In this document: in pieces, positions 1 to 8,444 of the stretch | How the letters are laid out: the number at the start of each line of letters is the position of its first letter | Position numbering within the stretch: position 1 is the first letter of the stretch | Assembly: GCA_021401465.1 (NCBI GenBank) | Contig: JADDMT010000023.1 | Span: forward strand, 186,001-250,000 | Length of the DNA: 64,000 nt | Source of the DNA: Teratosphaeria epicoccoides | Lineage: Eukaryota; Ascomycota; Dothideomycetes; Mycosphaerellales; Teratosphaeriaceae | Direction: 5' to 3' | The notes under the pieces: generated by a model | Told to the model about the DNA's origin: nothing | Databases searched by the model: none | What the model saw: the letters and a program-made list of their open reading frames with translations, nothing else | Position numbers and translations under genes: made by a program

Positions 1-3000
1 CTTACTAACACGTAGAGGAGAGATGTATGCAGCTTGGCTACTAAGGTTGTCGAGGCATCGTCGACATAAGCGACGATCGCAGGCAGAGCGAGTAGCGTCG
101 AACTTAGTCTGTAGCATATGAGCTATTATAGCTAAGACAGGTTAATTGATCTTGATTAATTGATTAAAGAAGAAGAAGCTCTAGTATAGACCCGCAGACA
201 TAGCGAGGCGCAAGCTAAGCGAAATAGGAGCGGAGGTCAATGTTAGTGTCTTAGAACAGGAAGTTTAGGAAAGCGACGAGGTTTTTATACCCTCTAACAG
301 CCCCCCTGTTACCTACTGCAACCGTTAAGCTAGTAACTCGAACTACATGCGTAGAGTACCTACCTTTAGTTGACTTATAAGGGGACCGAATAATGCAATA
401 ACGGATAACGCGGCTGTTACGCATGTGCGCCAACTACACTCGTGCTAGCCTACTAGCATGAAAATGTGGCGAGGCCTGCGCTAGGAGCGCGCTCCTGCTG
501 TTTCGAGCGGCACGCGCAGAGCGTCCGCGCACTTTCCTACTACCCTAAGGTTCTGCGACACGTTCTTCACGGTCACGACTAAATAGGGACAGCCAAGCTA
601 CTTGGCGAGGCTAGCGCGCATGCTCGCCCCATAATTTCAAGGATTGACTAAAGTACGTGCTCGTAGTGTCCTGATATCTTGATCTGCATGTAAAGCGAAG
701 GTGTTATGAAGCCGCCTAACATGTAACAGGTTAAAACCCGCCTGAGTTAGTAGCCTCCGCCCCGTACTCGCTACGAAGGTGTTAAGGTGTATGCATGACA
801 CATGTTACGTAGGCTATCTACCTATTTACCCTTGCGTAGTATAAGCGTGCTACATCCTGTACCCTATATGTTCTATGTACATTACTCAGTAAGGCTAGGG
901 ACATCCTCATAGGAGGAGGGGCAGTAATACGGTTAATACTAGGGGGCTATTAGAACCACATAGGTTCTAATGCCCGCCCTTAGCATGTAGTAACCCTGCT
1001 ACATATAGTAAGGGGGTCCTTCGTACATACGTTAGCTTGTATGTTATCTAAGAGGGATTAGTTGTCGACGTAGGACACCCCTACGTCGCTGACCCTACGG
1101 TACCCCTGCGGGGTTAGGCTCGGACATGCTTTCCCTAATTAAGGAGCGTCGGGGTTTATAAGCACCCTTAGCGCTACCTCTGCAATAAGCAGAAAGCAGC
1201 GCTGTTTTGTACCTACTAAAAGGTCGGATTAATCTGTCACACTACGAGATATTTCCATATCATATAGCATATACATCTATATCATTACGTTACTAGTTAG
1301 GGCGTTATTAGCGTTACTATTGCTCGATAGGTAGGATTAACTATTAAGCAGTAGTTACACTAGGGCACTTCGTGATTATAAAGAGCGTAGGGTGTTCCTA
1401 ATACTAGACAAGCTATTATCTAGTCTCTAATATGCTGCAGATGTGCTAGCTCTGCTATAATGGCTTAATAATACTAAGCAAAGAGGTAGTAATTAAATCA
1501 ATCAAAAAACAGTGTTACAGGGGACCTATTAATTAGCAGGCGAAAGACACAGAGTAGTAGCAGTCTTGTTCCATTTAATAAGGAGCGCACTAACAGTCTT
1601 ATAAGCTACACATTGTTAAAGCCATCTAACAGCTATGTTATCTACTCCGGAAGTAGTAGTATTAGTCTATTAATAGCCTCATGCACCTATGGATTAACAT
1701 TCGGTTAGAAGCGAGGTACTACATGATGCTTGTCAGACTATGCTAGCTTTAGCTTAGTGTTACTAGTATCTAGATAGGCCTTTGCGGAGTTGCGGAGGTA
1801 ATAGTAGGCGAGCTCATGTAGCCTTCTACTACTCTCTAGCTCATTAGCGTTGCTAGTAATAGCAGCTATATTAACGCCGACCTGTACTAAGGTGCTAGCG
1901 TACTATGCTAACGTGTCTGCAGGAAGGTACTTATTAATATCTGCTAAGAGTTAGCAAAGTGCCTCGAGGCGTACTATGACTACACTATGATTAGCGTACT
2001 AGGTAGGGGTCGTGTATATCGAGCGAAGTTAAAGAGCTCTTAATAGCTCTCTAGTATGTCAAGTGACTCTATAAGTGCTCTGTAATTAGGACTTACTAAA
2101 ACCTGTAGCTTCAAGGTATTCCTTAATTGCTGCTAATTAGGGACTATTAGTATCGGTTCGCATACTACTTTAGCAGCTAGGCATAGTCTTATGACTCTCC
2201 GGATATCTATATAGCCGCTTAGGGACCCCTAGCACATAATGTGGCTACTGTAGTTAGCTGCGAATCTTGTGGTTCCTCTACAAGATTAAGAACTTAGTAG
2301 CAGCTGTCCGGATGATAGGCATGTAGACTACGATAAAGGCGATCTTGTTAGAGAGGCAGTCTTCACTCTAATAGCCGCTGTCTTTAAGCACTTGAAACTA
2401 GTCTCTCTAGTAATTAAGCTTAGTCTTTAAGAGCTAGCCCTACTACACCTTAATGCGCTAATTCATCTTGCTTGTCCTATACTAATAACAATCAGCGAAT
2501 GTAAGCTCGTTCCTTAGTAGCGGCTAGGGTCTAAAGACTAGCTGCTTAGCTTGCTAGCGATGCTGCATGTCTGGCCAGCGTAGGGGCTCGTCGTCGTCAT
2601 CGTCGTCGTCGTCTTGATCGTCAGAGTCGTCTATCTTGTCGACTAACAATAGCCCTTAGTCGCTAGCTGTAGCCGCTACCCTTGCCGCGAATTAAGCCTC
2701 TTGCTAATCGCCTAGCTCCTCTACGTCTAGATAACGGCCTTTGCCTACGTCCCTACGAGCTTCTTGTAACAGCTAAAAGTAAGCATTAGCTAGATCTAGT
2801 GTCTTAAGACCCCTGTCGCTCCGGATTATTTAAGGCACTATTAAGAACTCCTGCACACATCGAGAGTATTATGCAAGGACGCTTAGCTTTATGCGTCTGA
2901 CAATGCTAACGTAGATCTACATGATATTACGAGACTACATGTTAATAGCGGCGTAAATGCTAATTCTAAACATCTCTATCTTGTAATAGGTGTTAATTAA

Positions 3001-3720
3001 CTAGCCCTAGTTTAGTCTAGGAGCTTAAAGGACATTACGCTTTACCCTTAAAGGACGACTATGCTCTTGAAAGCCCTAGGGGTTAACGCTCCATGTAGCT
3101 TAGAAAAGGCGATTACTATTACGATTAAGTAGTAAGTATACTATGATTAGACTATAAGTGTCCTTACTATCTAACTATCCTGTACGCATGTTAAAAGTGC
3201 ACATATAGGTTCTCCCTGCCATAATGTAGAGCATTACCTTTGTCATACTTACTACGTAATAGTAGTATAAGTCACTACTCTTCCCTTTCCCCTTCCTCTT
3301 AATTAAGCTTCTTCTTGTAGCTAAGGGTAATACGTCGCTACTATAACGTTCTACAGCTCATGTTGTATCTATTCGCAGACAATACATCTAGTATCTCCTT
3401 GTTAGTAGACTGCTAGCACTAGTGTTAGTACTCTATAAGGCAGTTAACCTTTACTGCGACTTCGCCTCTAATATAAGGTACATATTTGCAGAAGCCCTAA
3501 TTATCGAGCCGCCTTGCGAGGCAACTGCGACTAATAATCGTCTGTTCTTCCTGCATGATAGTCTCCTAGATATTGACATAGTAGACGCTAACAGCTATAG
3601 CTTGCTACATATACTTGTGCTAGTAGGGCTAGTCGATTACCTGAGGTAGCATGGTGAAAACAACAACGATATTAGTGCTAATAGATTATTGTTAATAGGT
3701 AAATAGGCCTATATATGAGT
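1..3720. mobile_element. RIP-degraded transposon region
   Basis: This block has a composition unlike the rest of the window. It is packed with TA dinucleotides (ctag, ttaa, tagta), carries stops in all frames and has no believable gene, while CG dinucleotides survive. That pattern fits repeat-induced point mutation acting mainly on CpA/TpG, a known fungal defence against repeated DNA. The composition returns to normal near 3720. One stretch on the minus strand (about 2209-3030) still reads as an integrase core. The rest is not identifiable by eye, and no terminal repeats were found, so the element boundaries are unknown and the left end may lie outside the window. Confidence 0.8.
2209..3030 (-). 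pseudogene. Integrase-core (DDE-type) transposon ORF relict
   Basis: Reading the minus strand and ignoring RIP-type stops (TGG or CAG turned into TAG/TAA) recovers blocks typical of the fungal integrase-core family. In order they are: a block ending IYAAIN near 2944-2960; a degenerate DAYSRNIMWIYV-like block at about 2904-2943; IIRSDRG at about 2809-2826, the second catalytic Asp region; an Asp-rich stretch near 2587-2630; SKMN at about 2461-2478; NHKIRS near 2258-2275; and GVPKRLY near 2209-2229. Around 18 in-frame stops interrupt it and the aspartate expected before the first block reads as Asn, a G-to-A change. It is dead coding sequence. Family membership rests on remembered motif order, not on a search. 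Confidence 0.65.
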
Positions 3721-4120
3721 TAGAAGGTCGATTCTTGATGTAGCCGAGAACACCCCTCATGTGGAATTGGCACATTTGGACCGCCGTCCTTTGCGTTTTT
3801 ATGTACGCTATACACGTGACCTAATCAACTTGTCGGTCGATGTGATTGCATTTCATTAGCTATTCTGCTGTGACAAGGAGTGACTCTTTGAATCTGAGAT
3901 GAAGAGTTTGAGGATCCTTAGGATCGAGGAAAACCAACACAAGCAGTAGACAGCAACAGCATTTCACCGTTGACATTGATACATGATGCAGTCGTTGAGG
4001 GCGCCAGTCGCTGCGGCGGTCAGACAAGCATTATCAAGACGGGCACTGGGAATCAAACAGACCTCCGTACTGGTGCGATGGCAAATCCAGAGAGCGACAT
4101 TAACGCAGTCTCCAAGAGCT
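3721..4120. other. Gap between RIP block and HAAO gene
   Basis: Normal-composition sequence immediately right of the RIP block. It contains the presumed promoter of the plus-strand dioxygenase gene. No further gene or motif is supportable. Confidence 0.5.
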
Positions 4121-4729
4121 ATGGCGCTTGCGTCGCCTCTGAATCTGCCTAAGTGGTAAGCATGAACAGCACCTTGGTGGCTAGCAACGCTAACTCCAGA
4201 ATTGCCCTCTAGGCTAAGAGAGAATTCACACCTCCTGAAGCCACCCATCAACAACTACTGCGTTTACAGTGATCCTCTAACAGTCATGATCGTTGGCGGA
4301 CCCAATGCCCGGACGGACTACCACATCAATGAGACTCCGGAGTTCTTCTACCAGTATAAAGGCCGTATGCTCCTCAAGACCGTGCAAGACGGCCAGTTCA
4401 AGGATGTCTACATCAACGAGGGCGAGATGTTCCTTCTCCCTCCTAATACTCCGCACAACCCTGTGCGCTTCGAGGATACCGTTGGCGTCGTGCTAGAGAT
4501 GCCGAGGCCGGAAAGCAGTGTCGACCGACTGAGGTGGTATTGCCAGAATTGTGGTGAGAAGGTGCACGAGGCCTCCTTCCATTGCACGGATCTTGGCACG
4601 CAGATTAAAGCAGGCGTGAATGCTTTCAAGGAGGACACGGCGGCGAGGACTTGTAAGAAGTGTGGAGAGGTTTGTGATGTAGCCCCGAGGCCGGAAGTGA
4701 TGGAGCAGATGAGGAACGCGCCTTCGTGA
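4121..4729 (+). CDS. BNA1: 3-hydroxyanthranilate 3,4-dioxygenase
   Basis: Converts 3-hydroxyanthranilate to 2-amino-3-carboxymuconate semialdehyde, the ring-opening step of the cytosolic kynurenine route to quinolinate and NAD. I read two exons: 4121-4155 and 4213-4729, giving 183 aa. The uninterrupted frame from 4202 begins with TTG. The intron 4156-4212 has GTAAGC, a GCTAACT branch site and CTCTAG, and splicing restores the family N-terminus NLPKWLRENSHLLKPP. Iron ligands are visible as His49, Glu55 and His93 in a cupin barrel. The C-terminus keeps the second metal site: two CxxC pairs (CQNC, CKKC). Length is normal for fungal enzymes. The identification is firm; only the exact start rests on the inferred first exon. 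Confidence 0.93.
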
Positions 4730-5185
4730 GGTCCGCCAGCATCATATCTGCCTTCTGTCCTGCTGCGCGGACTGCTTCCGGCTTTTGCCAGCTTGAGACT
4801 GACATCTAGGGCACGCAATCAAACACTCCACCTGCAGAAGTTCAGTGGTTTATGAAATATCCTGGTTGTATCGACGGACCATTCTTTGCGCCCGCATTGT
4901 CTTTTCTTGAGCTCTCAAGTCGACACTTTCAGAGAAACATTCTCATCACACGACCAGCGAATTAAACCGGAACAGCAGCTTCCGTGAGATGATTTGGTTG
5001 AACACGATCTGATTGAGATGTCTCAGATTGATGCTAGGGTTACCGAGCGAACATGGGAGGGCCTGGTATTTCGATAGCACCCGTGGCCTCATTGCAACCA
5101 GCCACCGGCGAAGCTGTCCCACTCTCTCCTATGCATTATCATCCTCAGAACTCCGTTTCATATGCAAACGCGTTAGACAGATACA
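4730..5185. other. Intergenic
   Basis: Downstream of the dioxygenase and upstream of the small secreted protein candidate. No ORF, RNA gene or repeat recognised. Confidence 0.4.
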
Positions 5186-5608
5186 ATGACGCCCGTAACT
5201 ACTATTTTAGGACTTATTTTCCTCCGGATCAGCACCACCACTGCTGCAGACTGCTATTGTGCCAAGGATAACTCGAGCTGCAAGTACATTGGAAGTACGC
5301 AGGATTACTTATGGGCGGTATGTGTGCTCTTCAGCTTTCCCGGACGCCTGAATCTGCTTCAGTGATCGATGCGGACTGATGTTCACCTGATCAAGTGCCG
5401 GGCTACCAAGGACGACCCGGACATGCACTTTGGTCCACCAAACAATAACTGTCAATTCAATATGCAAGGCAGAGACATGGCCACGGACATTCCGGAGAAG
5501 TACTACTGTGTAGGCTTTTGTTCCTACTCTGTTGCTTCAGGAGGATATATGCTAATTGGTATGCAGTGTTTATCACCCGACGCTTCGGGCTGCAAATCGG
5601 GGAGCTGA
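5186..5608 (+). CDS. Candidate small secreted cysteine-rich protein
   Basis: Unrecognised. An ATG at 5186 opens a 44-codon exon (5186-5317). It encodes a hydrophobic leader (ILGLIFLRI), a short TTTAA segment suited to signal-peptidase cleavage, then DCYCAKDNSSC. A GTATGT donor follows at 5318. The most workable acceptor is the AG ending at 5395, giving exon 2 from 5396 to 5608 with six more cysteines and about 114 aa in total. The alternative AG at 5362 puts a stop directly in frame. Nine cysteines in a short exported chain fits the general profile of secreted fungal effectors or antimicrobial-type proteins; function is unknown. The intron boundaries are uncertain, and the gene could be eroded given the RIP block 1.5 kb away. 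Confidence 0.5.
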
Positions 5609-6254
5609 GGCTGGAGGTTAGGACATGTCTGGGGGACGATATGAGCGGCGTCTTGACAACTTGCTAGCTTGACTCGGGTCTCAATCATGTGAAGCTTGTG
5701 ATACAGCTTTTTTTTGTTTTTTTGAGGTGCTTCGATAGGTTTCAAGCTCGTGATTCGGTGCCATCAGTCAGCGAGGTGAGATATGCCTGACCTGTAATGT
5801 CGACGTGAGTGCATAGGGTGATGTTGTGATGTTGTCTCTATGCGGCTCTGCTATACCACCACGCTTCGGTATCTTCTCACGCGCCATAGCGGTAAGCGAT
5901 ATCTGCATTTGGCTTCTGAAGTTGCCAACCAGTAATTCAAGCTGACCTGATCATACTTCCCTTGCCGCCGATTGGCATGATTCTCATAATCATCTTCACT
6001 AGCTCCACGTAATTAGCATCTCAGCACTGCTGTATGGTCAGTCGTCGTGAACGATGCCTCGAAACTGTATTGCATGGCATGACCATAGGAATTGCTACAT
6101 GATGCTGGCTCCCTGCCATGCCTCATACAGATCGCGTCAGACAGACAGTTCGAATTTATCTACAGCTGCACTTCTTGAACACCGCTTCAAGGTGAATACT
6201 AGACTCAACTACAGCATCGTCGCCTTACCTAGGACAGCAACTTGAACCTTCAGG
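5609..6254. other. Intergenic
   Basis: Holds the presumed 3' region of the secreted-protein candidate and the promoter of the next plus-strand gene. Only short unsupported ORFs. Confidence 0.4.
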
Positions 6255-7229
6255 ATGATGAAGGCAGAGATTTCGAGAGGCGAATTCCTCTGCCAGCTTG
6301 CCGTGCGGCGTAGGGAGAGGCGGGAGGAACGCACAGCCCTGAAGTACAAGCAGGTCCTGTCATATCTTGCGAACCTCGAGATCACCGACGGCACACAGGC
6401 GGTGCAGGAGGCTCACCGCCCAGTGTGCACATACTGCCGCCTCTACATCTCGACCCGGACGACTCGCTGGAACGAGCCGGCATTCGGCCTCCAGGTCGGC
6501 CGTCTGCAGGAGGCTGATGGGACAGAGCCTGACTTCTGGTTCCTTCGTGAAGAGAAGTCCTCAGAGCGATCTCGTTATGTGGACTTCAGGGACGCAGGTT
6601 GGTTTTGCGTGAACGACTTGGTCGCATATGATGTCGATATGATTGCTCAGAGGGTCAAGCGGAGCATCATGTACGAGAAGCTCGGCGGACGTGAGGACCC
6701 GGTCCCGGTTGTTCTCACGATATGGAGCGTGGGGAAGCAGGGGCGCGACAATCTTGAGCGGGTGCGTGGAGTCCTCTCTGGACAGAGGGTGGGTGGGCGT
6801 CTAGCGATCGCGAACAGGTTCAGCTGTGGCATTTCGCGCGCAGGCGCCTTGATCGACCTGAAGTTCAGGGCTCCATTGGTGAAACTCGTCCGCCAGCTCG
6901 AACATATCGTTCGGGCGGATTCGCCGATACAGGCGAATTCGGCCCATGTCACATCGGGGAGCGGATCACCTGAAGGACGAGACGGTTCGCCTCGAGGACA
7001 GGGCGGTTCATCTGAAGGGCGGACAACATGTTCAGATGACTTGTTTGTTGGTGTTTTTCCGCATCCGAAACCACTGTTGCCTGCTGGACTCCTGGAGGAC
7101 GACGAAAATCCGGCGTGCAGCTTCGCACAGCCCCGCCGAGGTCGCTCTTGGAAGGACGGCCTCGAATGGCTCGCAGGTCTGGATTGTGACGAGAATGGAG
7201 ATGTTCTGTCGACTAAAGGAGGGAAGTGA
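6255..7229 (+). CDS. Hypothetical protein, unrecognised
   Basis: A 324-residue ORF opening with two adjacent ATGs. The N-terminal 30 residues are rich in Arg, Lys and Glu. A CTYC pair sits near residue 58, followed by a mixed region (FWFLREEKSSERSRYVDFRD) and a moderately conserved-looking middle. Residues about 230-260 are a Gly/Ser/Arg low-complexity segment of short imperfect repeats (SPEGRDGSPRGQGGSSEGR). There is no signal peptide or membrane segment. I do not recognise a family. Codon composition is GC-rich like the neighbours, so it is probably real rather than a chance ORF, possibly lineage-specific. Introns were not needed to keep the frame open. Confidence 0.5.
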   Translation: MMKAEISRGEFLCQLAVRRRERREERTALKYKQVLSYLANLEITDGTQAVQEAHRPVCTYCRLYISTRTTRWNEPAFGLQVGRLQEADGTEPDFWFLREEKSSERSRYVDFRDAGWFCVNDLVAYDVDMIAQRVKRSIMYEKLGGREDPVPVVLTIWSVGKQGRDNLERVRGVLSGQRVGGRLAIANRFSCGISRAGALIDLKFRAPLVKLVRQLEHIVRADSPIQANSAHVTSGSGSPEGRDGSPRGQGGSSEGRTTCSDDLFVGVFPHPKPLLPAGLLEDDENPACSFAQPRRGRSWKDGLEWLAGLDCDENGDVLSTKGGK

Positions 7230-7432
7230 TTGATCTTTGTGAGGAGGATTCTTGAGTGGTGGTTTATGTAGGGTTAGACTGTTTTGGCGTGGCGTTTGGG
7301 GACGAGCTTGGGTCACAGCTGTTCGGGACTTTCTGTACGTTATCTGGAGACCATTGGCATGTGCGGTGCACATGTTGAGTCGTGTTTGTGACGATTGATG
7401 TTAGTAAAGTGATGCATACACAATCCCGAACA

Positions 7433-8218
7433 TCATGAATCAAACGGACGGTGCGGCCTGAAGATGTCATCTTCATCCACCCCACCCTCTCCTTCATGTA
7501 ACACCATCGCCTCGCGTCGCCGTCGCCGTCTGTCCGCCTCAACCTCGTTCTGCCTCGATGGTCGTGGTCTCGGAATGCTAGTCCAGCCCGTAAACGCCGT
7601 ATCAGATTCTCCTGGTCGCCGCGTGAAGCTGTCCTCATGCTCATAATCTTCACGCCTGTGCGGCCCTGCACTCATTGGCAAGTCAGGATGTACAGCATGT
7701 GCGACTCCGACGAGCGGTTCAGGCAGGCCGAGCTCGGGACGCGCAGCAAAATAACCTTCCCATTCTTCTGTGCTCTGCGGAACAGGCCCCGGAGATCTGA
7801 CGAGGCTGTCAGCGTTGGAGAGTGGGATTTGCTGGCCGGCGGCAAGCCCGGCAGGGAAGGGGTAGTCCTTTAGAAAGTTCAAAGCTGTCCTGGCTTGCGA
7901 CCTCAATTGTTGATCCTGGGCGTAGCAGTCCTTGGCCAGGATCTCGTGGGCATGTGGCAGAGAGGCGAAGCGGGCGACAATGAGGCTGATGGCCGAGTGA
8001 GCAATATTGTGGTTGGGCGAGTCGGCGAGCGTCCTCAGAGTCGACACATCGATCATGTGCTCAGGTCGCTGGTTGACAGCATCTTCGCTCGGCTCGCTGA
8101 GCTCCAGGTTGTTCGATGCATTGATGTCTCTGATGGCGGAGCGGACGCCCCAGACCGCCGCGAGGAGGAAGATGCCGAGAGCAAGAGCGAGATGACGGTC
8201 ATCTAACCGGACCGTCAT
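7433..8218 (-). CDS. Membrane-anchored helical protein, function unknown
   Basis: I place the start at the ATG at 8218, giving 261 aa. The open frame continues upstream to 8386, but that extension is encoded by the 20-bp tandem repeat and looks non-coding. Residues 8-25 form one hydrophobic segment (LALALGIFLLAAVWGV), probably an N-terminal anchor. It is followed by a helical stretch (STLRTLADSPNHNIAHSA) resembling an armadillo/HEAT-type pair. The C-terminal half is polar and probably disordered, ending in basic and acidic runs. I know of similar uncharacterised proteins in filamentous fungi but cannot name a function. It is divergently paired with NOP14, 226 bp between start codons. Confidence 0.65.
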   Translation of the reverse strand: MTVRLDDRHLALALGIFLLAAVWGVRSAIRDINASNNLELSEPSEDAVNQRPEHMIDVSTLRTLADSPNHNIAHSAISLIVARFASLPHAHEILAKDCYAQDQQLRSQARTALNFLKDYPFPAGLAAGQQIPLSNADSLVRSPGPVPQSTEEWEGYFAARPELGLPEPLVGVAHAVHPDLPMSAGPHRREDYEHEDSFTRRPGESDTAFTGWTSIPRPRPSRQNEVEADRRRRRREAMVLHEGEGGVDEDDIFRPHRPFDS

Positions 8219-8250
8219 GTCGTTCCGCCGCCATACAAGAAAGGGGGAGG

Positions 8251-8344
8251 GAGCATAAGGCACGGCGGGGGAGCATAAGGCACGGCGGGGGAGCATAAGG
8301 CACGGCGGGGGAGCATAAGGCACGGCGGGGGAGTATAAGGCACT
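8251..8344. repeat. 20-bp minisatellite, 4.7 copies
   Basis: Four perfect head-to-tail copies of gagcataaggcacggcgggg at 8251-8270, 8271-8290, 8291-8310 and 8311-8330, then a 14-base partial copy at 8331-8344 with one C-to-T change. It lies in the short shared promoter between the minus-strand anchored protein (ATG 8218) and NOP14 (ATG 8445), so copy number could alter promoter spacing or 5' UTR length. The perfect identity suggests recent expansion. Confidence 0.95.
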
Positions 8345-8444
8345 TCTCTCAGATTGCGGAGGCAATTCCGCTTTGACGATGGGCAAAAAAGTCAGTCCGC
8401 ATTGAGCAATCGAGGGAAGGACATGCTTTCCGCATGATATCGCG

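Noticed and set aside
2580..2640. GTC/GTCGTC-rich tract as a microsatellite or regulatory repeat
   Set aside because: On the minus strand it encodes an acidic Asp run within the integrase relict, so it is explained as coding remains.
4202..4212. Start of the dioxygenase at 4202
   Set aside because: The codon is TTG and lies inside an intron; the upstream exon 4121-4155 supplies the conserved N-terminus.
8219..8386. N-terminal extension of the 7433-8218 gene
   Set aside because: It is the translation of the 20-bp minisatellite; a normal start at 8218 precedes the hydrophobic segment.
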